From NCBI GenBank assembly GCA_032000125.1, contig DAMALH010000008.1:50484-114483 (forward strand): a stretch of DNA of 64,000 bases, in the 5' to 3' direction. This DNA comes from Dryocola sp032000125 (lineage in GTDB: Bacteria > Pseudomonadota > Gammaproteobacteria > Enterobacterales > Enterobacteriaceae). The notes beneath the pieces were generated by a model. That model did no database searches. It worked only from the letters and a program-made list of their open reading frames with translations, and was not told where the DNA came from. Position 1 is the first letter of the stretch; each line of letters begins with the position of its first letter. The translations under genes were made by a program, and so were the position numbers. Positions 41,204-50,868 of this stretch are shown here, piece by piece.

Positions 41204-42028
41204 ATGAAGAAACTTGTCACAGGCTTACTGGCTCTGGCCTGCGTATTCAGCGCGCAGGCGGCCGAGCGTCTGGTGGTGGCGGGCGGTTCGCTGACCGAAC
41301 TCATCTTCGCGATGGGCGCCGGTGGCCAGGTGGTCGGGGTGGATGAAACAACGTCTTACCCGCCCCAGACCGCAGCGCTGCCGCACATCGGCTACTGGAA
41401 GCAGCTTAGCAGCGAAGGGATTTTATCCCTGCGGCCGGACAGATTTATCACCTGGCAGGATGCAGGCCCGCAGCTCGTACTGGACCAGCTCCGCGCGCAA
41501 AAAATCAGCGTCGTCACCCTACCGCGCGTGCCGGCAACGGTAGAACAGATGTACGCCAACGTTCATGAACTGGCAAAAGCCCTGCGGGTCCCTGAACAGG
41601 GCGATGCGCTGGTGACGCGTATTCGCCAGCGTCTGAATAGCGTGCAGCAAAGCACTGCGGAAAAAAAATCGCCGGTAAAAGCCATGTTCATTCTCTCCGC
41701 TGGCAGCAGCGCGCCGCAGGTGGCAGGTAAAGGCAGCGTCGCCGATGCCATTTTGACCCTCGCAGGCGCACAGAATGTGGCTTCGCACAGGCAATACAAA
41801 AGCTACAGCGCGGAATCCCTGATTGCGGCGAACCCGCAGGTGATTGTCGTGACCTCGCAAATGGTGGACGGCGATCTTAATCGCCTGCGCGCTATTGCCG
41901 GAATAACCCATACCGCCGCATGGAAAAATCAGCGCATTGTTCCTGTCGACCAGGCGCTGATTCTGGGCATGGGCCCCCGCGTTGCCGACGCGGTTGAAAC
42001 CCTGCACCAGCAGTTCTGGCCTCAATAA
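41204..42028 (+). CDS. chuT: Heme ABC transporter periplasmic binding protein (ChuT/HmuT)
   Basis: The 274-residue protein has a signal peptide (MKKLVTGLLALACVFSAQA) and a class III binding-protein fold: ERLVVAGGSLTELIFAMGAG, GVDETTSYPPQT, GYWKQLSSEGILSLRPD. The axial tyrosine and arginine residues expected for heme binding are plausible but were not assigned. ATG 41204 is preferred over an upstream start overlapping the receptor. It feeds heme to ChuU-HmuV. Confidence 0.93.
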   Translation: MKKLVTGLLALACVFSAQAAERLVVAGGSLTELIFAMGAGGQVVGVDETTSYPPQTAALPHIGYWKQLSSEGILSLRPDRFITWQDAGPQLVLDQLRAQKISVVTLPRVPATVEQMYANVHELAKALRVPEQGDALVTRIRQRLNSVQQSTAEKKSPVKAMFILSAGSSAPQVAGKGSVADAILTLAGAQNVASHRQYKSYSAESLIAANPQVIVVTSQMVDGDLNRLRAIAGITHTAAWKNQRIVPVDQALILGMGPRVADAVETLHQQFWPQ

Positions 42029-42048
42029 ATGGATTTGACGTAGACGTT

Positions 42049-43386
42049 ATGAAGACTAAAAACGCGCTGGATCTCACCCCGCATTTTGCCCTGGAGGGAA
42101 ACCAGCCATTTAAGGATCGCCGTGCCACAATGCCGTGGCGCGGGGCGATTCCCGTTGCAAAAGAGCTGCTGTCACAAACCTGGCAGGACGTACTTTGCCA
42201 GACCGTTCCTCCCCGCAAAAGACTGGCGTATTTGCACATTCCCTTTTGCGCCACCCACTGTACCTTTTGTGGTTTTTATCAAAACAGCTTTGAGGAGGAT
42301 CGCTGCGCCCGCTATACCGATGCCCTGCTGCGCGAAATAGAAATGGAGGCCGACAGCGTGCTGCACCAGTCGGCGCCGATCCACGCGGTTTACTTCGGCG
42401 GCGGCACGCCTTCTGCCCTGTCGGCAAAGGATCTGGCGAGGATTATCACTGCGCTGCGTGAAAAACTCCCGCTGGCGCCAGATTGCGAGATAACCATTGA
42501 AGGACGCGTGCTCAACTTTGACGATAATCGCATTGATGCCTGCCTGGACGCCGGGGCAAATCGATTCTCCATCGGCATTCAGTCCTTCAACAGCAGGATC
42601 CGTAAAAAAATGGCCCGTACCTCGGACGGCCCAACCGCCACGGCCTTTATGAAGGGGCTGGTACGCCGGGATCGCGCCGCCGTCGTTTGCGATCTGCTGT
42701 TTGGCCTGCCCGGACAGGACGCAAAACTGTGGGGTGAGGATCTGGAAATCGCCCGTGATATTGGACTCGACGGCGTCGATCTCTATGCCCTCAATCTGAT
42801 CCCCAATACGCCGCTTGGCAAAGCCGTGGAAAATGGCCGCACAGCCGTCCCTTCTCCGGCGCAGCGGCGCGATCTCTACCTGCAAGGCTGCGATTTTATG
42901 GACAGCGCGGGCTGGCGCTGTATCAGCAACAGCCACTGGGCCCGCACCACGCGTGAACGCAACCTCTATAACCTGCTGATCAAACAAGGGGCCGACTGCC
43001 TGGCGTTTGGTTCCGGTGCTGGCGGCTCGGTCAACGGCTATTCATGGATGGTTGAACGCAACCTCACCGCCTGGCATGAGTCCATCGCCGCCGGGAAAAA
43101 GCCGTTGATGATGATGATGCGCACTGCCGAACGCGGTTTTCAGTGGCGACACAGTCTACAGGCGGGCGTTGAAACGGCCCGCGTCCCGCTGGATGAGCTA
43201 ACGCCGCACACCGAAAAGCTCACCCCTTTGTTGACCCAGTGGTGCCAGGCGGGGCTTACCCGCGACGCCTCAACCTGCCTGCGTCTGACTAATGAAGGGC
43301 GCTTTTGGGCGAGCAATATTTTGCAGTCTCTTGATGAACTTATTCAGGAACTTAATGCGCCGCGCATCGCGGTCGAACAATCATAA
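42049..43386 (+). CDS. chuW: Anaerobilin synthase, radical SAM heme methyltransferase (ChuW/HutW)
   Basis: The 445-residue protein has the radical SAM cluster motif CATHCTFC (about residues 67-74) after YLHIPF, GGGTPSAL near 126, and the C-terminal HemN-like domain. It is very similar to E. coli O157 ChuW, which opens heme anaerobically to give anaerobilin and free iron. Context (chuT, chuX, chuY) supports the assignment. Confidence 0.95.
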   Translation: MKTKNALDLTPHFALEGNQPFKDRRATMPWRGAIPVAKELLSQTWQDVLCQTVPPRKRLAYLHIPFCATHCTFCGFYQNSFEEDRCARYTDALLREIEMEADSVLHQSAPIHAVYFGGGTPSALSAKDLARIITALREKLPLAPDCEITIEGRVLNFDDNRIDACLDAGANRFSIGIQSFNSRIRKKMARTSDGPTATAFMKGLVRRDRAAVVCDLLFGLPGQDAKLWGEDLEIARDIGLDGVDLYALNLIPNTPLGKAVENGRTAVPSPAQRRDLYLQGCDFMDSAGWRCISNSHWARTTRERNLYNLLIKQGADCLAFGSGAGGSVNGYSWMVERNLTAWHESIAAGKKPLMMMMRTAERGFQWRHSLQAGVETARVPLDELTPHTEKLTPLLTQWCQAGLTRDASTCLRLTNEGRFWASNILQSLDELIQELNAPRIAVEQS

Positions 43387-43397
43387 AAGGAGAACTT

Positions 43398-43892
43398 ATG
43401 AGCCATGTTTCTTTAGCGGATTTTTTGAAAACCGAGCCGGACGGCACCCTGGAAGCCATCGCCACGCGGTACAACACGACGCTGCTTGAGGTGGTGAAAA
43501 ACCTGCCATCCCCAACGCTTGTCTCCGGCGACGCGTTTGACACCGTGTGGGATACCGTCTGCGAATGGGGCAAAGTCACAACGCTTGTCCATACCGCCGA
43601 CGTCATCCTGGAATTTACCGGCGAGCTGCCTTCCGGGTTCCACCGCCACGGTTACTTTAACCTGCGCGGCAAAAAAGGCATGACCGGCCATATCAAAGCT
43701 GAAAACTGCGCGCACATCGCGCTGGTTGAGCGCAAATTTATGGGCATGGATACCGCGTCCATTCTTTTCTTTAATCAGGCCGGTAGCGCGATGTTTAAAA
43801 TCTTCCTCGGCCGCGATGAGCATCGCCAGTTACTGAGCGAACAGGTTGGCGCCTTCCACGCGCTGAGCGCATCCCTTAAGGAACATGCATGA
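43398..43892 (+). CDS. chuX: Cytosolic heme carrier ChuX/HutX
   Basis: The 164-residue HemS-like single domain has LADFLKTEPDGTLEAIATRY, LPSGFHRHGYFNLRG and the end segment RDEHRQLLSEQVGAF. HutX/ChuX binds heme and passes it to the degrading enzyme. It overlaps chuY by 4 bp. Ribosome binding site aaaggag. Confidence 0.95.
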   Translation: MSHVSLADFLKTEPDGTLEAIATRYNTTLLEVVKNLPSPTLVSGDAFDTVWDTVCEWGKVTTLVHTADVILEFTGELPSGFHRHGYFNLRGKKGMTGHIKAENCAHIALVERKFMGMDTASILFFNQAGSAMFKIFLGRDEHRQLLSEQVGAFHALSASLKEHA

Positions 43893-44515
43893 TGGCGCCG
43901 TGGTTAATTTTTGGCGCCGGAGGCAGCGGTGTGGGCGCATTAACGCTTGAGCTGGCGCTGGCGGAACGGCGTCCGGTATTTGCCGTCGTTCGCCATCCGC
44001 AGTCCGCAGCCGACCTGCAAAGCAAAGGCGTACAGGTGTTTAACGGCGACGCCTGCGATGCCAGCGTGGTTGCTCGCGCGTGCCGGGCAGCCGGGCCGGA
44101 TGCGACGCTCATTTCATCTATGGGCGGTGCCGAAGATTATCTGGCGCACAGAACCGTTATTGATGAAGCGGAAAAAGCGGGCATCGGGCGAATGATTCTG
44201 GTGACCTCGCTGGGCGGCGGCGATAGCTGGCCGTTTTTATCCCCGCGCGCGAAAGCCGCCTTCGGCCAGGCCGTGCGGGAAAAAACGCTGGCGGAAAGCT
44301 GGCTGCAAACCAGCCGGCTTGACTACGCCATTCTCCGTCCGGGCGGCCTGCTTAACGGCAAAGCGTCGGGCAAAGCGCTGCGGATCCAGGTTCAGGAGTG
44401 CCACGGGTTTGTGGTGCGTGCGGATGTCGCCGCGCACATTCAGGATCTGGCCGGTGCGCCCGCGCTTAACCATCAGATCTACAGCCTGGTTGAGCCTGAC
44501 CTGAAACCCGCCTAA
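43889..44515 (+). CDS. chuY: Anaerobilin reductase ChuY
   Basis: The 208-residue atypical SDR/flavin-reductase fold has the nucleotide-binding loop FGAGGSGVGALT and LVTSLGGGDSW; the C-terminal half contains LDYAILRPGGLLNG. In E. coli O157, ChuY reduces anaerobilin with NADPH. It overlaps chuX (ATGA) and precedes chuU by 39 bp. Confidence 0.93.
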   Translation: MMAPWLIFGAGGSGVGALTLELALAERRPVFAVVRHPQSAADLQSKGVQVFNGDACDASVVARACRAAGPDATLISSMGGAEDYLAHRTVIDEAEKAGIGRMILVTSLGGGDSWPFLSPRAKAAFGQAVREKTLAESWLQTSRLDYAILRPGGLLNGKASGKALRIQVQECHGFVVRADVAAHIQDLAGAPALNHQIYSLVEPDLKPA

Positions 44516-44554
44516 TCCCCTTGCGGCGCGGAATACCCGCGTCGCAAAATCGTT

Positions 44555-45559
44555 ATGGAGATTCGAGTGCGCAAGGATCCACTCACTTCCGTCAGCATGC
44601 TGACGGGCCTTTCGCTATTGCTCGCCGCGCTGGTGCTGTTCGGCGCAAGCCAGGGGGCGCTGAATATCAGCTTCAGCTCGCTTTTCAATGAGGAATACCG
44701 CGACATCTGGCTGAATATCCGTCTTCCTCGCGTGCTGCTGGCCGTGCTGGTGGGCGGCGCGCTGGCCACGGCGGGGGTCATTATGCAGGGGCTTTTTCGC
44801 AATCCGATGGCCGATCCCGGCCTGCTCGGCGTTAGCAGCGGCTCCGCGCTGCTGGTTGGGGTAGCCATTGTTATTCCCTTCTCCTTTCCCGTGGTTCTGG
44901 TGCTGTATGAACAGATGATTTTTGCCGTCGCGGGCAGCCTGTTGGTGTGCACCGTTATTTTTCTGATAAGCCAGCGCCACAGCCACGGCGGCATGATGCA
45001 GCTTCTGTTAGCCGGCATTGCCATCAACGCTCTGTGCGGGGCGGCGATCGGCGTGCTGAGCTACATTGGCGATGAGCAGCAGCTCCGGCAGCTCACGCTG
45101 TGGATGATGGGCAATCTCGGCCAGGCACAGTGGCCCACGCTGCTGGTGGCCAGTTCTTTTGTGCTGCCGGCCATCATCGCAACCGCCTGCCTTGCCGGAA
45201 CGCTCAATTTGCTGCAGTTGGGCGATGAAGAAGCGCACTATCTGGGCGTTAACGTCAAACGTAAACGCCAGCAGCTGCTGTTGCTGAGCTCGCTGCTGGT
45301 GGGAGCGGCCGTTTCTGTGAGCGGGGTTATCGGCTTTATTGGTCTGGTGATCCCGCATCTGATCCGCATGACCACCGGAGCCGATCATCGCTGGCTGATT
45401 CCCTGCTCGGCGCTTGCCGGCGCCTGCCTGCTGCTGGTCGCCGACACCCTGGCCCGCACGCTGGTGCAACCGGCAGAAATGCCCGTCGGCCTGCTGACCA
45501 GCCTGATCGGCGGCCCTTATTTTCTGTGGTTGATACTGCGTAGCCGGAGGGCGTCATGA
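44555..45559 (+). CDS. chuU: Heme ABC transporter permease ChuU/HmuU
   Basis: The 334-residue FecCD-family inner-membrane permease has about ten membrane segments. Typical motifs are RLPRVLLAVLVGGALATAGV, MQGLFRNPMADPGLLG and GVIGFIGLVIPHLIR. It overlaps hmuV by 4 bp. It works with ChuT and HmuV to import heme. Confidence 0.95.
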   Translation: MEIRVRKDPLTSVSMLTGLSLLLAALVLFGASQGALNISFSSLFNEEYRDIWLNIRLPRVLLAVLVGGALATAGVIMQGLFRNPMADPGLLGVSSGSALLVGVAIVIPFSFPVVLVLYEQMIFAVAGSLLVCTVIFLISQRHSHGGMMQLLLAGIAINALCGAAIGVLSYIGDEQQLRQLTLWMMGNLGQAQWPTLLVASSFVLPAIIATACLAGTLNLLQLGDEEAHYLGVNVKRKRQQLLLLSSLLVGAAVSVSGVIGFIGLVIPHLIRMTTGADHRWLIPCSALAGACLLLVADTLARTLVQPAEMPVGLLTSLIGGPYFLWLILRSRRAS

Positions 45560-46326
45560 TTATCGCCGAAAACCTGGTTTATATCCTTCAGGGGCGCCGT
45601 CTGACCGACAATGTCTCCCTGACGCTGCCCGGCGGAGAAATCGTCGCCATTCTTGGCCCAAACGGCGCGGGGAAGTCCACGCTGCTACGCCAGCTCACCG
45701 GCTATCTAAAGCCGCACGGCGGGCGATGCTCCCTGCTTGGCAAAGCGCTGGATGAATGGCCGATAACGGAGCTTGCAAAAACCCGCGCCGTTATGCGTCA
45801 GAACAGCCATATGGCGTTTCCGTTTAGCGTGCAGGAAGTGATTCGTATGGGGCGGCATCCTCATCGGACGCGTAATCCACGAGATGAAACCGAACAAATC
45901 ATGGCGTTATGCGACTGCCACGAGCTGGCGTCCCGCGACTATCGAAATTTATCCGGCGGAGAGCAGCAGCGGGTACAGCTCGCTCGACTGCTGGTGCAGC
46001 TCTGGGAACCTGTCCCTTCCCCCAAATGGCTGTTCCTGGACGAACCCACTTCCGCACTGGATATTTACCATCAGCAGCACCTTTTTCGCCTGCTGCGGCG
46101 GCTGGTGCGCGAACGGCAGTTCAACGTCTGCTGCGTGCTGCACGACCTTAACCTCGCCGCCCGCTACGCCGACCGCATCGTGCTGATGGAAACAGGGCGA
46201 GTTGTCGATAACGGCAGTCCGCAGTCCGTGCTGAATCAGCAGGCGTTAAAAACGCTGTACCGGGCCGATATCACGGTGATTAAAGAGGCTGAAAGCCAAA
46301 CGCCGCTTATCGTCCTCGACCATTAA
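45556..46326 (+). CDS. hmuV: Heme ABC transporter ATP-binding protein HmuV
   Basis: The 256-residue ATPase has Walker A GPNGAGKST (about 35-43), signature LSGGEQQRVQLA, Walker B WLFLDEPTSALD and the switch histidine in CVLHDLNLA. Last gene of the heme operon. The 137 bp that follow contain the copA promoter. Confidence 0.95.
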   Translation: MIIAENLVYILQGRRLTDNVSLTLPGGEIVAILGPNGAGKSTLLRQLTGYLKPHGGRCSLLGKALDEWPITELAKTRAVMRQNSHMAFPFSVQEVIRMGRHPHRTRNPRDETEQIMALCDCHELASRDYRNLSGGEQQRVQLARLLVQLWEPVPSPKWLFLDEPTSALDIYHQQHLFRLLRRLVRERQFNVCCVLHDLNLAARYADRIVLMETGRVVDNGSPQSVLNQQALKTLYRADITVIKEAESQTPLIVLDH

Positions 46327-46393
46327 GCAAAAGGAGGTTCCGAACGGAAAGCTCCCGCCGTCAGCTACTTTTATACCGTTGAGTAAAACATTC

Positions 46394-46424
46394 TTGACCT
46401 TCCCCTTGCTGGAGGGTTTAACCT
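46394..46424 (+). promoter_or_regulatory. CueR-controlled copA promoter
   Basis: -35 TTGACC and -10 TAACCT are separated by 19 bp, the long spacer typical of MerR-family promoters. An interrupted palindrome (ACCTTCC ... GGAGGGT) lies between them. This fits the known CueR operator of copA. Confidence 0.9.
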
Positions 46425-46463
46425 TCATCACAGTCAGTTAATCCCGCAACAAAGGAGTTTGTG

Positions 46464-48968
46464 ATGTCCCAAACTATCAACCTGGTCCTGGACGGATTGT
46501 CCTGCGGCCACTGCGTTAAACGCGTGAAAGAAAGCCTTGAACAGCGCCCGGACGTTGAGCAGGCTGAGGTTACCGTCACCGAAGCGCAGGTTACCGGCAG
46601 CGCCAGCGCCGAGCAGCTTATTGAAACCATCAAACAGGCAGGCTACGGCGCAGAAGTGGCAAGCCACCCAAAGGCTGAACCGCTGACAGAAGAGTCATCA
46701 ACCCCGTCGGAAGCACTGACAGCGGTCACTCCTTCGCTTCCGGCAGCCGCCGACAATAATGACAGCCAGCAACTGTTGATAGAGGGCATGAGCTGCGCAA
46801 GCTGCGTGACCCGGGTACAAAAGGCTTTGCAGAGCGTACCGGGAGTCAGCCAGGCACGGGTAAATCTCGCGGAGCGCAGCGCCCTGATTATGGGGACTGC
46901 CTCCGCCGAAGCTTTAATCAAAGCGGTCGCTGGCGCCGGTTACGGTGCCGAAGCGATTGAAGATGATAGTAAACGCCGCGAGCGCCAGCAGGAAACGGCG
47001 AACGCGGCCGCCAAACGCTTCCGCTGGCAGGCTATTTTAGCCCTGGCGGTAGGCATTCCCGTGATGGTCTGGGGCATGCTCGGCGACAATATGATGCTTA
47101 CCGAGAATAACCGCTCGCTGTGGATGACAATTGGCGTCATTACGCTTGGCGTGATGGTTATTGCTGGCGGTCATTTCTACCGCAGCGCGTGGCGCAGCTT
47201 GATGAACCGCACGGCCACTATGGATACGCTGGTCGCGCTGGGCACGGGCGCCGCCTGGCTGTATTCAATTACCGTCAATATCTGGCCGCAGCACTTCCCG
47301 ATGGAAGCGCGCCATCTTTATTACGAAGCCAGCGCGATGATTATCGGCCTGATTAACCTCGGGCATATGCTGGAGCAGCGCGCGCGTCAGCGTTCCTCAA
47401 AAGCGCTCGAACGCCTGCTGGATTTAACGCCGCCCACGGCTCGCGTCGTAACGGACGAGGGTGAAAAAACGCTCCCGCTGGCGGAGGTTACCGCAGGGAT
47501 GACGCTGCGTCTGACCACCGGCGACCGCGTGCCGGTTGACGGTGAAATTACCCAGGGCGAAGCCTGGTTTGATGAAGCCATGCTGACGGGCGAGCCGGTT
47601 CCGCAACAGAAAGCGGACGGCGACGCCATCCACGCAGGCACGGTTGTGCAGGATGGCAGCGTGTTATTCCAGGCTACCGCGACAGGCAGCCACACCACGC
47701 TCTCACGCATTATTCGCATGGTGCGCCAGGCGCAGAGCAGCAAGCCTGAAATCGGCCAGCTGGCCGATAAAATTTCTGCCGTCTTTGTGCCGGTTGTGGT
47801 GCTGATTGCCCTGTTTAGCGCGGCAGTCTGGTACTTCGTCGGCCCTGCCCCGCAAATCGTTTATACGCTGGTTATTGCCACTACCGTGCTGATTATCGCC
47901 TGCCCCTGTGCGCTGGGTCTTGCAACGCCGATGTCGATTATTTCAGGCGTGGGGCGCGCGGCTGAATTTGGCGTTCTGGTGCGTGATGCAGACGCGCTAC
48001 AGCGCGCCAGTACCCTGGACACAATAGTTTTCGACAAAACCGGCACCCTGACCGAAGGTAAACCGCAGGTAGCGGCGCTAACGTGTAGCGAGTTTCAGGA
48101 AAGCGACGCCGTAAGGTTAGCCGCGGCGCTTGAACAAGGGTCCAGCCATCCGCTCGCCCACGCCATCCTGGAAAAAGCTGGCGCCATTAAGCTGCCGGAG
48201 GTTAGCGGCTTTCGTACTCTGCGCGGGCTTGGCGTAAGCGGCGAATCCGAAGGTCGCACGTTGCTGCTGGGCAATAAAGCATTGCTCGACGAGCAGCAGA
48301 TTGATACCCAGCCGCTGGCGAATGAAATTGAAGCGCAGGCAAAACAGGGTTCAACACCGGTACTGCTCGCCGTAGATGGCAGGCTTGTCGCCCTCTTTGC
48401 CATTCGCGATCCGTTACGGGCCGACAGCGTGAGCGCCCTGCAACGCCTGCACCGTAACGGCTATCGCCTGGTCATGCTGACCGGCGATAACCCAACCACA
48501 GCCAATGCCGTCGCCAAAGAGGCCGGTATCGATGAGGTCATTGCTGGCGTGCTGCCGGACGGCAAAGCCGAGGCGATTAAAAATCTGCAGCGGCAGGGAC
48601 GACAGGTGGCGATGGTGGGCGACGGCATTAACGATGCGCCCGCGCTGGCCCAGGCGGAAGTGGGCATTGCCATGGGCGGCGGCAGCGATGTCGCGATTGA
48701 AACCGCGGCCATCACGCTGATGCGCCATAGCCTTGTGGGCGTGGCGGACGCGCTGGCTATTTCAAAAGCGACGCTCAGAAACATGAAGCAGAATCTGATG
48801 GGCGCCTTTGTATATAACTCGCTGGGCATTCCGATTGCCGCCGGCGTGCTTTACCCGCTTACCGGTACGCTGCTTAATCCGGTGGTTGCCGGTGCTGCGA
48901 TGGCGCTTTCTTCCATTACGGTTGTCAGCAACGCTAACCGCCTGCTGCGTTTTAAACCACAAGATTAG
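46464..48968 (+). CDS. copA: Copper-exporting P1B-type ATPase CopA
   Basis: The 834-residue inner-membrane Cu(I) exporter has two N-terminal metal-binding domains: GLSCGHC (C14, C17) and GMSCASC (about 110). Eight membrane segments include the ion-binding motif IACPCALG; the phosphorylation site is DKTGTLTEGK, followed by TGDN and GDGINDAPAL. Start ATG 46464; a GTG three bases earlier is possible. The CueR promoter lies 40 bp upstream. An internal frameshift signal at codons 68-71 is listed separately. Confidence 0.97.
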   Translation: MSQTINLVLDGLSCGHCVKRVKESLEQRPDVEQAEVTVTEAQVTGSASAEQLIETIKQAGYGAEVASHPKAEPLTEESSTPSEALTAVTPSLPAAADNNDSQQLLIEGMSCASCVTRVQKALQSVPGVSQARVNLAERSALIMGTASAEALIKAVAGAGYGAEAIEDDSKRRERQQETANAAAKRFRWQAILALAVGIPVMVWGMLGDNMMLTENNRSLWMTIGVITLGVMVIAGGHFYRSAWRSLMNRTATMDTLVALGTGAAWLYSITVNIWPQHFPMEARHLYYEASAMIIGLINLGHMLEQRARQRSSKALERLLDLTPPTARVVTDEGEKTLPLAEVTAGMTLRLTTGDRVPVDGEITQGEAWFDEAMLTGEPVPQQKADGDAIHAGTVVQDGSVLFQATATGSHTTLSRIIRMVRQAQSSKPEIGQLADKISAVFVPVVVLIALFSAAVWYFVGPAPQIVYTLVIATTVLIIACPCALGLATPMSIISGVGRAAEFGVLVRDADALQRASTLDTIVFDKTGTLTEGKPQVAALTCSEFQESDAVRLAAALEQGSSHPLAHAILEKAGAIKLPEVSGFRTLRGLGVSGESEGRTLLLGNKALLDEQQIDTQPLANEIEAQAKQGSTPVLLAVDGRLVALFAIRDPLRADSVSALQRLHRNGYRLVMLTGDNPTTANAVAKEAGIDEVIAGVLPDGKAEAIKNLQRQGRQVAMVGDGINDAPALAQAEVGIAMGGGSDVAIETAAITLMRHSLVGVADALAISKATLRNMKQNLMGAFVYNSLGIPIAAGVLYPLTGTLLNPVVAGAAMALSSITVVSNANRLLRFKPQD
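46667..46726 (+). other. Programmed -1 frameshift signal for CopA(Z)
   Basis: The slippery heptamer CCCAAAG (46667-46673) leads, after a -1 shift, to GGC and then TGA at 46676-46678. The product would be a metal-binding-domain peptide of about 71 residues. A stem of ACCGCTG (46679-46685) with CAGCGGT (46720-46726) follows 5 nt later. This matches the arrangement in E. coli copA, where the short product is the copper chaperone CopA(Z). Confidence 0.8.
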
Positions 48969-49140
48969 CGGTTGGCGCAACGCTTCAAACCGTATCGCCG
49001 GGCGGATAAGCAAAACTTTGTCCTCCCGGCCCGCTTATAGCTTTTCCTTCTTAGCCATTCCTTTTCGTGTTTTAACTCTTTCCCGCTTCCCGCTATAGTC
49101 ATCCCTGACCGGAACGGATTATTTTACAAGGGAATACAGC

Positions 49141-49959
49141 GTGAAAATGTCGATACCTCATTCATACCGGGCCGCCGCTTTACTGCTGGCTGGCCTGTTA
49201 CTTGCGGGCTGCGATCAAACCGGCAGCGATGCGAAACACATCAAAGTCGGCGTGATCAACGGCGCGGAGCAGGACGTGGCGGAGGTTGCCAAAAAAGTCG
49301 CGAAAGAGAAATACGGTCTCGACGTTGAGCTGGTGGGCTTTAGCGGCTCCCTGCTGCCGAACGACGCCACCAGCCAGGGCGAACTGGATGCTAACGTGTT
49401 CCAGCATCGTCCGTTCCTGGAAGAGGACAACAAAGCGCATAACTATAAGCTGGTGGCGGTAGGCAACACCTTTGTATTCCCGATGGCGGGCTATTCCCGC
49501 AAGATAAAATCAGTTTCCGCACTAAAAGATGGGGCCACCATCGCTATTCCAAACGACCCGACGAACCTTGGCCGGGCGCTGCTGCTATTGCAAAATGAAA
49601 AGCTGATTACGCTTAAGCCGAACACCGGCCTGCTGCCCACGGCGCTGGATATCACGGCAAATCCGCATAGCTTAAAAATTATGGAGCTGGAAGGGGCGCA
49701 ACTGCCGCGCGTCCTTGACGATCCGCAAGTCGATGTGGCCATTATCAGCACCACCTATATACAGCAAACCGGCTTATCGCCGGTGCATGACAGCATATTT
49801 ATTGAGGACAAAAACTCGCCCTACGTAAACATTATCGTTACGCGTGAGGAGAATAAAGATGCGGAAAAGGTTAAGGAATTTATCCAGTCGTATCAGTCGC
49901 CGGAAGTAGCAAAGGCGGCGGAGAAAATCTTTAACGGCGGCGCCGTCCCCGGGTGGTAA
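49141..49959 (+). CDS. nlpA: NlpA/MetQ-family lipoprotein
   Basis: The 272-residue protein has a lipoprotein signal with lipobox LLAGC (Cys at about residue 24) and a MetQ-like substrate-binding fold: KVGVINGAEQDVAEVAKKVA, FQHRPFLEEDN, PNDPTNLGRALLLL, ending IFNGGAVPGW. It is close to E. coli NlpA (lipoprotein-28), an inner-membrane methionine-binding relative. Start GTG 49141 with aaggga; an ATG 6 bp later is poorly spaced. Confidence 0.93.
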   Translation: MKMSIPHSYRAAALLLAGLLLAGCDQTGSDAKHIKVGVINGAEQDVAEVAKKVAKEKYGLDVELVGFSGSLLPNDATSQGELDANVFQHRPFLEEDNKAHNYKLVAVGNTFVFPMAGYSRKIKSVSALKDGATIAIPNDPTNLGRALLLLQNEKLITLKPNTGLLPTALDITANPHSLKIMELEGAQLPRVLDDPQVDVAIISTTYIQQTGLSPVHDSIFIEDKNSPYVNIIVTREENKDAEKVKEFIQSYQSPEVAKAAEKIFNGGAVPGW

Positions 49960-50067
49960 TTATCAGTCGGAGCCGGTTGTGCTTTTTTGTCCCGGCCCCG
50001 GCATGCAGAAATTTGCACCTTCTCCCTCACGGCGGTAGCATGCCTTTTTAGCCAGGGAGTTTGCTGT

Positions 50068-50868
50068 ATGGGTTTGCTGTCGCGCATTCGCTCACTGTTT
50101 TCAGACCTTGCCACCACTACCTATCCCTGGCCCGCCCTTGATGTTGTGCTCCCCGGTCAGCGCTATCTTCATCTGGTGGGCAGCATTCATATGGGGACCC
50201 GCGATATGGCTCCCCTGTCACAGCGCCTGCTCGACAAACTGCGCGAGTCCGATGCGCTGATTGTCGAAGCCGATATTTCCGAAGGTGCCTCCCCCTTTTC
50301 CCGCGATGCAAACGAAAGCCCGCTTGAGGAACGTTTGTCCCCTGCGGACTGGCAGCGGGTCGTTTCCCTGACGCAGGAGCTGGGCATTTCGCTTAGCAGC
50401 GTGGATAACCAGCCGGCATGGCAAATCGCGCTGGTGCTTCAGGCTCATCAGGCACAACGGCTCGGTTTACGCCCGGACTACGGCATTGATTTTCAACTGC
50501 TTGAGGCGGCCAAAGCGTTATCCGTGCCGGTGGTGGAACTTGAAGGCGCGCAAAGCCAGATTGATATGCTTATGCAGCTTCCACAGGGCGGAATGTCCCT
50601 GCTGATGGACACGCTAACCCACTGGCATACCAATGCCCGACTGCTGCAAACGATGATCGGCTGGTGGATGGAAACACCGCCGCCGCGGGGCAATACCCCG
50701 CTGCCAAACACCTTCGGGGATGAGTTATACGACGTGCTCATGTACCAGCGTAACCGCCAGTGGCAGGCTTTTTTGCAGCAGCTTCCCGCCGGGCGCTACG
50801 TGGTGGCCGTGGGGGCGCTACATCTTTACGGGGAAGGAAACCTGCCCGGGCTTTTGAAAAATAGCTAA
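50068..50868 (+). CDS. ybaP: TraB/GumN-family protein YbaP
   Basis: The 266-residue protein has HLVGSIHMGTRDM (first histidine motif), a glutamate in LIVEADIS, LELEGA-like VVELEGAQSQ and GRYVVAVGALHLYGEGNLP. It is collinear with E. coli YbaP. It is a putative metal-dependent protease/Tiki-like fold; cellular role unknown. Start ATG 50068 with gggag; an upstream extension is not conserved. Its stop codon overlaps the terminator of antisense chiX. Confidence 0.93.
   Translation: MGLLSRIRSLFSDLATTTYPWPALDVVLPGQRYLHLVGSIHMGTRDMAPLSQRLLDKLRESDALIVEADISEGASPFSRDANESPLEERLSPADWQRVVSLTQELGISLSSVDNQPAWQIALVLQAHQAQRLGLRPDYGIDFQLLEAAKALSVPVVELEGAQSQIDMLMQLPQGGMSLLMDTLTHWHTNARLLQTMIGWWMETPPPRGNTPLPNTFGDELYDVLMYQRNRQWQAFLQQLPAGRYVVAVGALHLYGEGNLPGLLKNS

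Noticed and set aside
42172..42987. 271-codon open frame antisense to chuW
   Set aside because: Shadow frame; chuW on the other strand is unmistakable.
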